Positions 26,674-35,141 of a stretch of 64,000 bases of DNA are shown one piece after another. How positions within the stretch are numbered: the first letter of the stretch is position 1; each line of letters opens with the position of its first letter. Origin of the DNA: Sphingomonas sp. CFBP 8760 (lineage in GTDB: Bacteria > Pseudomonadota > Alphaproteobacteria > Sphingomonadales > Sphingomonadaceae); the NCBI RefSeq assembly GCF_014841615.1, contig NZ_JACYUG010000006.1, positions 167,949 through 231,948 of the forward strand, given 5' to 3'. The translations under genes were made by a program, and so were the position numbers. The notes under the pieces were generated by a model. That model saw only the letters and a list, made by a program, of their open reading frames with translations, searched no databases and was not told where the DNA came from.

Positions 26674-27597
26674 ATGAATCACGATCTGAAGCGCGCCGGC
26701 ATCGCCGGCGTGGAACTGGGCGGCACCAAGTGCATCGTCGCGCTGGCCGACGCCGGACATGCGATCATCGACCAGCGATCGATTCCCACCACCTCCCCGA
26801 CCGAGACGCTGGCGGGGATCGAGGCGGTGCTGGACGAATGGTGGCACGTTCGCGCCTTCGCCTCGCTGGGTGTCGCCTCGTTCGGCCCGGTGGACCTCGA
26901 CCCGGCATCGCCGGCTTATGGTCATATCACCTCGACCGCCAAGCCGGGCTGGCGCGATACGCCCGTCGCCGACCGTCTCGCCGCGCGCTATCCGGTTGCC
27001 GTGACGTTCGATACGGACGTGAACGGCGCCGCCCTGGCCGAAGGGCGATGGGGGGCCGCGCAGGGGCTGGACGACTATGCCTACATTACCGTGGGCACCG
27101 GCGTCGGCGTCGGCCTGATCGTCAACGGCCGTCCCACGCGGGGGCTGGGCCATTGCGAAGCCGGGCATATGCGGATCGCCCGTCTCGCCGGCGATGACTG
27201 GTCCGGCGCCTGCCCCTATCACGGCGACTGTGTAGAGGGGCTGGCCGCCGGCCCGGCCATCGCCGCGCGGCTCGGTGGTCGGGGCGAACATCTGGCGGAC
27301 GATCATCCCGTCTGGCTGACCGTCGTCGACGCGCTGGCGCAGATGGCACAGGCGCTGGTGTCGGCCACCGGCCCGCGCCGACTGCTGATCGGCGGCGGGG
27401 TGATCGCGCACCGCCCCTATCTGATCGATGCGATCGACCGGCGGCTGCGGGCGCTGATCGGCGATTATCTGCAACTGCCGCCGCGCGATGCGGGCTATGT
27501 CCGCGCGCCCGGTCTCGGCATCGCCGCCGGGCCGCTCGGCCCGATCGCGCTGGCATTGTCCGGCCATAACACCAGGTCAAAGCCGCTTGCCGAATAA
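26674..27597 (+). CDS. ROK-family sugar kinase (fructokinase/mannokinase)
   Basis: A 307-aa ATP-dependent hexokinase of the ROK family. It shows GVELGGTKCIVALAD, SFGPVDLDPASPAYGHITST, TDVNGAALAEGRWGAA, TVGTGVGVGLIVNGR, and the zinc-binding segment HCEAGH...CPYHGDC. The GPVDLDP/ITSTPK-like motif is typical of bacterial fructokinases, and the E. coli homologue Mak phosphorylates both mannose and fructose. In a mannan locus, mannose 6-phosphorylation is the natural job. Start ATG 26674 follows AAGAGG. Specificity cannot be settled from sequence. Confidence 0.88.
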   Translation: MNHDLKRAGIAGVELGGTKCIVALADAGHAIIDQRSIPTTSPTETLAGIEAVLDEWWHVRAFASLGVASFGPVDLDPASPAYGHITSTAKPGWRDTPVADRLAARYPVAVTFDTDVNGAALAEGRWGAAQGLDDYAYITVGTGVGVGLIVNGRPTRGLGHCEAGHMRIARLAGDDWSGACPYHGDCVEGLAAGPAIAARLGGRGEHLADDHPVWLTVVDALAQMAQALVSATGPRRLLIGGGVIAHRPYLIDAIDRRLRALIGDYLQLPPRDAGYVRAPGLGIAAGPLGPIALALSGHNTRSKPLAE

Positions 27598-27623
27598 CGA
27601 AAGATGATGTCTTAATTCGGCAA
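27587..27623. promoter_or_regulatory. Inverted repeat upstream of the GH2 gene, candidate operator/promoter
   Basis: Perfect 9-bp arms TTGCCGAAT (27587-27595, overlapping the kinase stop codon) and ATTCGGCAA (27615-27623) flank 19 bp. The right arm repeats the AATTCGGCAA found upstream of the ROK regulator. TTGCCG (27587) and TCTTAA (27610) have 17-bp spacing and could be a promoter that the operator overlaps. A weak terminator hairpin is the alternative reading. Confidence 0.45.
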
Positions 27624-27678
27624 CCGCCGTGGTGCCATGGTATCGCGGGCAATCAAGAATGAATTCAGGGGGGATGGC

Positions 27679-30600
27679 ATGATGGTCCGGAACAGGCGCG
27701 CGCATTGGGGCACTGCGATGTCAGCATTGGCGTCGACGTTGACGATCGCGCTGGCCGCCCTGCCGTCGTCGGCGGCGGTGCCTGCCGATGGCGGGCCGTA
27801 TAATGCCAGCTTCCTGCCCGGCGGGATCGGGATCGAACGACCGCTGCCGGGGGCGACCGGCCTCGCCGCCGCCGGCGCGCCGTACAGCCTGACGAGCTGG
27901 GTTCGCGCCGATCGCGACATGGCCGGAATCGTCACGCTGATCGCGATCGGCGACGGGCGGGCGCTGACGATCGACGACGGCCGCGTCGCCATCCATGATG
28001 GCCGGACGGTCGTTCGCGGTCCCGCGCTGGCGGCGGGCCGCTGGACGCATGTCGCGGCGGTGTCGGACGGAGGAGCGCTGACGCTCTATGTCGATGGCCG
28101 CCGGGTGGCCGGTGGGCGTGCCGCCGCGGCCGCGGTGACGCCGACGCTCCTGATCGCCCCCGCCCTGCCCGGCCGCCCGCATTTCGGTGGCACGCTGGTC
28201 GGTGCGGCGGTCCACGATACCGCCCTGTCGCCGGCGGAGGTCACCGCCGCCATCCGCGCCCGCCCCGATTTTGCGGTCGTGCAGCTATGGCAGGTCGGCG
28301 TCGGCTGGCCGTTCCAGAAGCAGGCGAGCATCGGCCTCACCCGACAGCAGGACGCGTGGACGCTGCCGCAGTCGAAGGGCGGGGCCTTCACCGCCCCGGT
28401 CGCCAAGCCGGTATCGACCGCGCCCGTGGTGCAGCCGGTCGCCCCCGGTCGCTGGCAGATCAACGGCTGGCAACTCGCCGCCGCGCCCGAGGTGACGGGC
28501 GATGGTGCCGCCTTGTCCCGCCCCGGCGTCCGCGCCGATGGCTGGCGGGCCGCGACCGTGCCCGGCACCGTGTTGCAGACGCTGGTCGATCGCGGCGTCT
28601 ATCCCGATCCCTATTACGGCCTCAACAACCTCAAAATCCCGGAAAGCCTGGCGCGGCAGGATTACTGGTACCGCACCAGCTTCACCGTGCCCCCGGCGGC
28701 GGCGGGCAAGCGGCTGACGATCATGTTCGGCGGCGTCAACTACGCGGCGGAGATGTGGGCGAACGGCCGCCGTCTGGGCGACACGCGCGGCGCCTTCATC
28801 CGGGGTCAGTTCGATTATCTGCCGGTCGCCGGCGAAAACGTGATCGCGGTGCGCGTGTCGCCGCCCCCGCATCCCGGCATCCCGCACGAACAGTCGGTGA
28901 CGGCGGGGGTCGGCGAGAATGGCGGCCAGCTCGCCATCGACGGCCCCACCTTCGTCGCGACCGAGGGGTGGGACTGGATACCCGGCATCCGTGACCGCAA
29001 CACCGGGCTGTGGCGCCCGGTCGAGCTGATCGCGCACGGCGACATCCGCATCCTCGACCCGCATGTCGTCACCGATCTGCCGCTGCCGCGTACCGACCGC
29101 GCCGACATCTACGTCACCGTGCCGATCGAGAACGCCGGCACCGCCAGGCCGGTCACGGTCCGCGTCGCCTTTGCCGGCGTGACCGTCGACAAGACCGTCA
29201 CCGCCCCCGCCGGCCGCAGCGAGATCGCGTTCACGCCCGCCGAATTCCGCCAGCTGCGCGTCGCCGATCCCCGATTGTGGTGGCCCAACGGCTATGGCGA
29301 CCCGTACCTGTACGACGTCACCTATCAGGTCAGCGACGCCGCCGGCCTGTCCGACAGCCGGCAGGACCGGTTCGGCATCCGCGAGGTGAGCTACGACCTG
29401 TCGCTGTTCGATGCCGGGGGCGCGCTCCGCCGCGTCAACGTCCAGACCACCGACGGCGCCCTGGCCGGGGCCAGGCTGATCGACGTCCGGCACGGGGCGA
29501 TCAAGGAATCCCCGCGCGGCTGGGCGGAATCGCTGACCGCCGCCGGCACCACGTCGAAGGCGGTGACCGCGATCGACGAGGTGCTTCCCGAACCGCATCT
29601 GACTATCCGGGTCAACGGCGTGAAGATCGCCGCGCGCGGGGGCAACTGGGGCATGGACGACGCGATGAAGCGGGTCAGCTACGACTGGCTGAAACCGTTC
29701 TTCCGCCTTCAGAAGGAGGCGCACATGAACGTCATCCGCAACTGGATGGGCAATAATTCCGAAGAGGAGTTCTACGATCTCGCCGACGAGAACGGCATGA
29801 TGATCCTGAACGATTTCTGGCAGTCGACCCAGAATTTCCAGATCGAGCCGGACGATGCCGGCCTGTTCCTCGCCAACGCGCGCGACACCATCGCCCGCTA
29901 TCGCAACCACCCCTCGATCGTCCTGTGGTTCGGCCGTAACGAGGGCGTGCCCTATCCGGCGCTGAACGAGGGGCTGGACAAGGCGGTGTTCGAACTGGAC
30001 GGCACCCGCTGGTTCACCGGCAGCTCGAACGTCGTGAACCTGCAGGGCTCCGGCCCCTATAACTACCGGCCGCCGGTCGGCTATTTCACCGATCTCGCCA
30101 CCGGTTTCTCGGTGGAGACGGGCACGCCCTCGCTGTCCACCGCCGAATCCGTCGCCAGCTACACCCCCGCCGCCGACCGCTGGCCGCTGGGCGACGTGCT
30201 CGCCTATCACGACTGGCATTTCGCGGGGAACGGCGACACGAAGACGTTCATGCAGACGCTCGACACGATGTTCGGCGCGGGCACCAGCTTCGCCGATTTC
30301 GAGCGCAAGGCGCAGATGATGAACCTCGAAACGCACAAGGCGATGTACGAGGGGTATCAGGGACACCTCTGGACGAAGAATTCCGGCCGGCTGCTGTGGA
30401 TGACGCATCCCGCCTGGCCGTCGAACGCGTGGCAGATCTATTCGTGGGATTACGACACCCATGCCGCCTATTACGGTGCGAAGAAGGCGGTGGAGCCGCT
30501 CCACGTCCAGCTGAACATGCCCGGCAACGAACTGGTCGTGCTGAACACCACCCGCGCGGACGCCCGTGGCCTGACCGCGAAGGTGCGGGTCGTCGGGCTC

Positions 30601-31128
30601 GACAACGCCGACCTGTTCACCCGCACCGACCGGGTCGATGCGCTGGCCAACCGGGCCACGGCGCTGGCCGCCGTCCCGCTCGACCGGCTGTTCGCCGCGC
30701 ATCCGATGGTGCTGGTCAGCCTGACGCTGAACGATGCCGCCGGACGGACGGTATCGGAGAACTTCTACTGGCGCGGCCGCGACACCACCGCCTATCGCGC
30801 CCTGAACGCCCTGGCCCCCGCCGCCCTCACGACCAGCGCCACCGCGCCGGTCGTCGATGGCGAGGACAGGGCGATCACCGTGACGCTGGCGAACGATACC
30901 GGGGTGCCGGCGCTCAACGCGAAGCTGACGCTGGTCGATGCGGCGGGCCAGCGTATCCTGCCCGCCTATTACAGCGACAATTACGTCTCGCTCCTACCGG
31001 GCGAGCGGAAGACGGTGACGGTCCGCTATCCCGCGACGGTCGGGGCGGCCCCCCGCCTCACCTTGCGGGGCTGGAACGTCGCGGAGGGATCGGTCCCGAC
31101 CGGTGGCGCCGCCGTGCCACCACGCTGA
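27679..31128 (+). CDS. GH2 exo-glycosidase (beta-mannosidase-like) with N-terminal LamG domain
   Basis: An 1149-aa exported enzyme. ATG 27679 is chosen because AGGGGGG ends 5 nt upstream and a signal peptide follows (LTIALAALPSSAA). Residues about 20-200 form a LamG/concanavalin-like module (LTSWVRADRD, WTHVAAVSDGGALTLYVDGR), probably glycan-binding. The GH2 sugar-binding domain (VPGTVLQTLVDRGVYPDPYYG, WYRTSF) and immunoglobulin-like domain precede the barrel, with MNVIRNWMGNN, HPSIVLWFGRNEG (acid/base E755) and FSVETGTPS (nucleophile E813). It resembles the mannosidase/exo-glucosaminidase side of GH2 more than beta-galactosidases. Trimming mannose from the non-reducing end fits the locus. 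Confidence 0.85.
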   Translation: MMVRNRRAHWGTAMSALASTLTIALAALPSSAAVPADGGPYNASFLPGGIGIERPLPGATGLAAAGAPYSLTSWVRADRDMAGIVTLIAIGDGRALTIDDGRVAIHDGRTVVRGPALAAGRWTHVAAVSDGGALTLYVDGRRVAGGRAAAAAVTPTLLIAPALPGRPHFGGTLVGAAVHDTALSPAEVTAAIRARPDFAVVQLWQVGVGWPFQKQASIGLTRQQDAWTLPQSKGGAFTAPVAKPVSTAPVVQPVAPGRWQINGWQLAAAPEVTGDGAALSRPGVRADGWRAATVPGTVLQTLVDRGVYPDPYYGLNNLKIPESLARQDYWYRTSFTVPPAAAGKRLTIMFGGVNYAAEMWANGRRLGDTRGAFIRGQFDYLPVAGENVIAVRVSPPPHPGIPHEQSVTAGVGENGGQLAIDGPTFVATEGWDWIPGIRDRNTGLWRPVELIAHGDIRILDPHVVTDLPLPRTDRADIYVTVPIENAGTARPVTVRVAFAGVTVDKTVTAPAGRSEIAFTPAEFRQLRVADPRLWWPNGYGDPYLYDVTYQVSDAAGLSDSRQDRFGIREVSYDLSLFDAGGALRRVNVQTTDGALAGARLIDVRHGAIKESPRGWAESLTAAGTTSKAVTAIDEVLPEPHLTIRVNGVKIAARGGNWGMDDAMKRVSYDWLKPFFRLQKEAHMNVIRNWMGNNSEEEFYDLADENGMMILNDFWQSTQNFQIEPDDAGLFLANARDTIARYRNHPSIVLWFGRNEGVPYPALNEGLDKAVFELDGTRWFTGSSNVVNLQGSGPYNYRPPVGYFTDLATGFSVETGTPSLSTAESVASYTPAADRWPLGDVLAYHDWHFAGNGDTKTFMQTLDTMFGAGTSFADFERKAQMMNLETHKAMYEGYQGHLWTKNSGRLLWMTHPAWPSNAWQIYSWDYDTHAAYYGAKKAVEPLHVQLNMPGNELVVLNTTRADARGLTAKVRVVGLDNADLFTRTDRVDALANRATALAAVPLDRLFAAHPMVLVSLTLNDAAGRTVSENFYWRGRDTTAYRALNALAPAALTTSATAPVVDGEDRAITVTLANDTGVPALNAKLTLVDAAGQRILPAYYSDNYVSLLPGERKTVTVRYPATVGAAPRLTLRGWNVAEGSVPTGGAAVPPR

Positions 31129-31221
31129 CGGCGATGCCATGGGCCGGGGCGGCACGGCTGGCATGTAACCGGGATACGGCCCCCGGCACACGCCGCGAAC
31201 AACGTCGGGCGGTCCTTCACC

Positions 31222-31245
31222 GTCGCGCCTGATGACAGGCGCGAC
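31222..31245. terminator. Perfect GC-rich hairpin between the GH2 gene and the hydrolase-GMC operon
   Basis: A 10-bp perfect stem (GTCGCGCCTG / CAGGCGCGAC) with a 4-nt loop (ATGA) lies about 95 bp after the GH2 stop. No T-run follows on either strand, so termination would need Rho or be weak. Confidence 0.4.
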
Positions 31246-31367
31246 GGGCCACCCCTTCGTATCCGAAACCGTCGCCAAGTTGATCGAGATCATTTTTTGC
31301 GACGCTGCCCAAGGAACGGACAAGCGCTCCCCGGCGTCCGGCATGAACCTGGATTTGACGAGGCTGC

Positions 31368-32717
31368 ATGACCGGACCGACATTGGTGTTTCTCCACGCG
31401 CTCGGCGCCAGCGCGGGGGAGTGGACACAGGTCATCGACCGTCTGGGCGGATACGAATGTCTCGCGCTCGACCTGCCCGGCTTCGGCGATGCCGCCGATG
31501 CCGGCCATGCCGACGTGGCGGCGATGACGGACTGGCTGGCGGACCTGATACGCGCCCGCCGGATGGCATCGTGCGTGATCGTCGGGCACAGCATGGGCGG
31601 CAAGATCGCGACTTTGGTCGCCGCGCGCGCTGCCGCCGGTGATGCCGGATTGTCCGGCGTGCTGGGTGTCGTGCTGGTCGCGGCCTCGCCCCCCGCGCCC
31701 GAACCGATGGACGAGGATCGCCGGGCCGGGATGATCCGCTGGTTCGCCGACGGGCGCATCGCCCAAGGTGATGCCGCGACCTTCGTCGATGCCAACACCG
31801 CCGCGCCGCTGCCGGGTGCCCTGCGCGACCGCGCCATCGCCGACGTGATGCGCTCGAACCGGGAAGCGTGGCTGGGCTGGTTGGAGCGCGGCAGCCGCGA
31901 GGACTGGCGCGCCGCGGCGGGACGGATCACCATCCCCGCGCTGATCGTCGCCGGGGCGGAGGACGGCGATCTGGGCGAGGACGCGCAACGCCGGCTCAAC
32001 CTGCCACATTATGTCACGGCCGATCTGCGGGTCGTGCCGGATGCGGCGCACCTGATCCCCTATGAGCAACCGGAGGCGCTCGCCGCCCTGATCCGCGATC
32101 ATGCCGCGATGGTCGCGACGTCGATGCTGCCGGCGGATTTCGTCCGGCTCCTCGCCTCCGACCGGGTCAGCCGCAGGACGCGCGCCGCGATGCTGGACCG
32201 GATGCGCCCCCCGGTGCCGGCGACCGCGCCCTGGACCGACCTCGACCGGGAAACCGTCGCCGCACTGGTCGCGCAGGTCCTGCCCGGTGGCGGTGGCGAT
32301 CTGGCCGATCGCATCCTGACGGGGATCGCCGACGGCCCCGGCGACGGCTGGCGCTTCGCCGCGCTGCCGCCCGATGCCGAGGCATGGCGGCGCGGGCTGG
32401 CGACGTTGAACGCCGTCACCGGCGATTTCGCGATGCTGCCGTCCGCCGCCCGGGCGGACTGGCTGGATCGCCTCGCCGGCGGGGAAGTCGGCATCGCGGA
32501 TGACGGGGCGCGGCTTTCCCCCGCGCAGATGGCACTGTGGTTCGAGGACGTCCGCGCCGAAACGGCCCGCACCTGGATGTCGCTGCCCGCGACCATGGCG
32601 GCGATCGGTTATGACGGGTTCGCCGTGGGCGGCGATCGTCCCCGCAAGCAGGGCTATACCCGCACCGGTGCCGACGATCCGGAAGCCTGGCAAATCGCGC
32701 CGGAGCCGGTGGCGTGA
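31368..32717 (+). CDS. Alpha/beta-hydrolase fused to a GMC-oxidoreductase small subunit (gluconate 2-dehydrogenase subunit 3-like)
   Basis: A 449-aa protein with two parts. Residues 1-250 are an alpha/beta-hydrolase with HALG oxyanion region, nucleophile elbow GHSMGG (Ser75), Asp199 (AGAEDGD) and His228 (DAAHLIPY), a complete triad. Residues about 285-449 resemble the small subunit of membrane-bound FAD sugar dehydrogenases (TDLDRETVAALVAQVLPG..., AAIGYDGFAVG, KQGYTRTG). The next gene, overlapping by 4 bp (GTGA), is the matching GMC flavoprotein, which supports the small-subunit reading. The frame is continuous across the junction. A combined oxidation-hydrolysis step is possible; the substrate is unknown. 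Confidence 0.72.
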   Translation: MTGPTLVFLHALGASAGEWTQVIDRLGGYECLALDLPGFGDAADAGHADVAAMTDWLADLIRARRMASCVIVGHSMGGKIATLVAARAAAGDAGLSGVLGVVLVAASPPAPEPMDEDRRAGMIRWFADGRIAQGDAATFVDANTAAPLPGALRDRAIADVMRSNREAWLGWLERGSREDWRAAAGRITIPALIVAGAEDGDLGEDAQRRLNLPHYVTADLRVVPDAAHLIPYEQPEALAALIRDHAAMVATSMLPADFVRLLASDRVSRRTRAAMLDRMRPPVPATAPWTDLDRETVAALVAQVLPGGGGDLADRILTGIADGPGDGWRFAALPPDAEAWRRGLATLNAVTGDFAMLPSAARADWLDRLAGGEVGIADDGARLSPAQMALWFEDVRAETARTWMSLPATMAAIGYDGFAVGGDRPRKQGYTRTGADDPEAWQIAPEPVA

Positions 32718-34252
32718 GCACGATCGGGCATGACGCGACGACGCCTGTCGACGCGGTCGTGATCGGCACGGGCGCGGGCGGCGCACCGCTGACCGCCCGT
32801 CTCGCCAAGGCGGGCCTGTCGGTGGTCGCGCTGGAGGCGGGACGCGCCTTCCGCCCCGACGATCACGTCGCGGACGAGGTCGCGGCCGACATCTACTGGA
32901 TGGAGGAACGGCTGAGCGGCGGCGCCACCCCCACCGCGTTCGGGTCGAACAATTCGGGCATGGGCGTGGGCGGATCGACGCTGCACTGGGGTGCCTTCTG
33001 CCCCCGCCCCGACCCCCGTGACCTGCGGCTGAAGACGCTGACCGGCGAAGGCGCCGACTGGCCGATCGACCATGCCGAACTGATCCGCTATATCGAGGAG
33101 GTGGAGCGGTTCACCGGCGTGTCGGGTCCCGCCGCCTATCCATGGGACGCGGCCCGCCGCTACGCCTACCCGCCCGTGCCCCGCAACGCGGCGGCAGACG
33201 CGATGGCGCGCGGCTGCGCGGCGACCGGCATCATCGCCACCGATGCGCCCGCCGCGCTCGTGTCGCGCGATCACGACCAGCCGCACTGGGGACAGCGTCA
33301 GGCCTGCGTCAATTGCGGCACCTGCCATCAGGGATGCCGCAACGCCGCCAAGACCAGCATGGACACCACCTACCTGCCCGTCGCCGCCGCCCATGGCGCC
33401 GATATCCGGGCCGGATGCCGGGTGCTGTCGTTCGAGTTCGACGGCACGGGCCGGATCGGCGCGGTCGTCTACCATCAGGACGGCGAGGAACGTCGCCAGC
33501 GCTGTTCCACCGTCTTCCTGTGCGCCGGCGGGGTGGAGACGCCGCGCCTGCTGCTCAATCTGGGCATCGCCAATTCCAGCGGTCAGGTCGGGCGTAACTT
33601 CATGGCGCATGTCGCGACGCAGGTCTGGGGCCGGTTCGATGCCGACATGCGGATGAACCGCGGCTACCCCTCGTCCCTCATCAGCGAGGACATGATACGA
33701 CCGGGCGACGCGGGCTGCGCCGGCGGCTACCTGATCCAGAGCCTGGGCGTGCTGCCCGTCAATCTGGCCAACGGGCTGGCGCGCGGCGCGGGCATGTGGG
33801 GCGCGCGGCTGGAGGCGATGCTGCGCGGCTACAACCGGATGGCGGGGATCGGCATCAACGGCGAATGTCTGCCCCATGCCGACAACCGGCTGACGCTGGC
33901 CGACGAAACCGACGCCTTCGGGCATCGCAAGGCGCGGATCGATTTCAGCTATCACGCCAACGAACAGGCGATCGATCGCCATGCGCGGCGCACCCTGACC
34001 GCGATCTGGCAAGCGGCGGGCGCGCAGGACGTGCTGGCGGTCGATCGCTCCGCGCATACCATCGGCACCTGCCGCATGGGGCATGACGGCGACCGGGCGG
34101 TGGTCGATCCCGACGGGCGCAGCTTCGACATCCCCAATCTGCTGATCTGCGACAACTCCGTCTTCCCCAGCGCGCTGGCGGCCAACCCCGCGCTCACGAT
34201 CATGGCGCTGTCGCTGCGCACCGCCGACCGTTTTCTCACCTCGGACCGTTGA
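32714..34252 (+). CDS. GMC-family FAD oxidoreductase, large subunit type
   Basis: A 512-aa flavoprotein. It has the N-terminal FAD fold (VIGTGAGGAPLTARLAKAG), the GMC segment GVGGSTLHWGAF, a ferredoxin-like cysteine cluster (CVNCGTCHQGCR), AGGVETPRLLLNLG, the active-site-region TCRMG and the C-terminal FNAxALTxxAL-like SALAANPALTIMALSLR. This is the class of sugar/alcohol dehydrogenases (gluconate, glucoside or sorbitol) that work with a small subunit and a cytochrome. GTG 32714 overlaps the preceding fusion gene. No cytochrome gene is visible next to it, so the electron acceptor is open. No signal peptide is seen; export may depend on the partner. Confidence 0.87.
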   Translation: MSTIGHDATTPVDAVVIGTGAGGAPLTARLAKAGLSVVALEAGRAFRPDDHVADEVAADIYWMEERLSGGATPTAFGSNNSGMGVGGSTLHWGAFCPRPDPRDLRLKTLTGEGADWPIDHAELIRYIEEVERFTGVSGPAAYPWDAARRYAYPPVPRNAAADAMARGCAATGIIATDAPAALVSRDHDQPHWGQRQACVNCGTCHQGCRNAAKTSMDTTYLPVAAAHGADIRAGCRVLSFEFDGTGRIGAVVYHQDGEERRQRCSTVFLCAGGVETPRLLLNLGIANSSGQVGRNFMAHVATQVWGRFDADMRMNRGYPSSLISEDMIRPGDAGCAGGYLIQSLGVLPVNLANGLARGAGMWGARLEAMLRGYNRMAGIGINGECLPHADNRLTLADETDAFGHRKARIDFSYHANEQAIDRHARRTLTAIWQAAGAQDVLAVDRSAHTIGTCRMGHDGDRAVVDPDGRSFDIPNLLICDNSVFPSALAANPALTIMALSLRTADRFLTSDR

Positions 34253-34262
34253 GGAGTTCATC

Positions 34263-35066
34263 ATGGATTTGGGTATCGGCCATCGCATCGCGCTCGTCAG
34301 CGGCGCGGATTCCGGCATGGGCAAGGAAACCGCCCGGCTGTTGCTGGAGGCGGGCGTCCGCGTCGCCGTCACCGACCGAGCGGACGGAACGCTGGATGCG
34401 GCGGTGGACGAGCTGTCGTCGCTGGGCGAGGTCATCGGGGTCACCGGCGACGTCACGAACCCCGATGACGTGCGGGCGATCTGGGCATCGGTGCGCGACC
34501 GGCTGGGCGATCCGGATATCTACGTCAACGCCGCAGGCGTCACGGGGGCGACGGGCGATTTCCTCGATGTCGACGATGCCGGCTGGCTACAGACGCTCGA
34601 CATCAACCTGATGGGGGCGGTGCGGATGTGCCGCGAGGCCATTCCGGCGATGCGTCGTGGCGGCTGGGGCCGGATCGTCCTGTTCGCCTCCGAAGACGCG
34701 GTGCAGCCCTATGTCGACGAACTGGCCTATTGCGCGTCGAAGGCGGGCATCCTCAGCCTGGCGAAGGGGCTTTCCAAGGCCTATGGCGGCGATAACGTGC
34801 TGGTGAACACCGTCTCACCCGCCTTCATCGCCACGCCGATGACCGACAAGATGATGCGCAAGCGCGCCGACGAGCGCGGCGAACCCTTCGAGGCGGCGAT
34901 CGACAGCTTCCTCGCCGAGGAGCGGCCGGGCATGGTCCTGAAGCGGCGCGGACGCGCGGAGGAAGTGGCGGCGGCGGTCGCCTTCCTGTGTTCGGAGCGC
35001 GCCAGCTTCATCAACGGGGCCGGCCTGCGGGTGGATTCCGGGTCCGTCTTCACCATCGCCGGATAA
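34263..35066 (+). CDS. SDR-family oxidoreductase
   Basis: A 267-aa classical short-chain dehydrogenase. It has the cofactor loop GADSGMG, the NAAG motif, catalytic Ser in FASEDAVQP, YCASK active-site motif, and the C-terminal GAGLRVDSGSVFTIAG. It starts 10 bp after the GMC gene, so the hydrolase/small-subunit fusion, GMC enzyme and SDR probably form one operon acting on the same alcohol or sugar-derived substrate. An acidic residue after the second beta-strand (TDRAD) favours NAD over NADP. The substrate cannot be named. Confidence 0.85.
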   Translation: MDLGIGHRIALVSGADSGMGKETARLLLEAGVRVAVTDRADGTLDAAVDELSSLGEVIGVTGDVTNPDDVRAIWASVRDRLGDPDIYVNAAGVTGATGDFLDVDDAGWLQTLDINLMGAVRMCREAIPAMRRGGWGRIVLFASEDAVQPYVDELAYCASKAGILSLAKGLSKAYGGDNVLVNTVSPAFIATPMTDKMMRKRADERGEPFEAAIDSFLAEERPGMVLKRRGRAEEVAAAVAFLCSERASFINGAGLRVDSGSVFTIAG

Positions 35067-35141
35067 GATAAACACCACGATGTCATGGGGATATTAGCGG
35101 CGCGTCGATCGCTTGGTCCCGTGACACGATGACACGGGATC

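Noticed and set aside
31222..31245. Hairpin after the GH2 gene as a firm intrinsic terminator
   Set aside because: The stem is perfect but no T-run follows on either strand, so it is listed only with low confidence.
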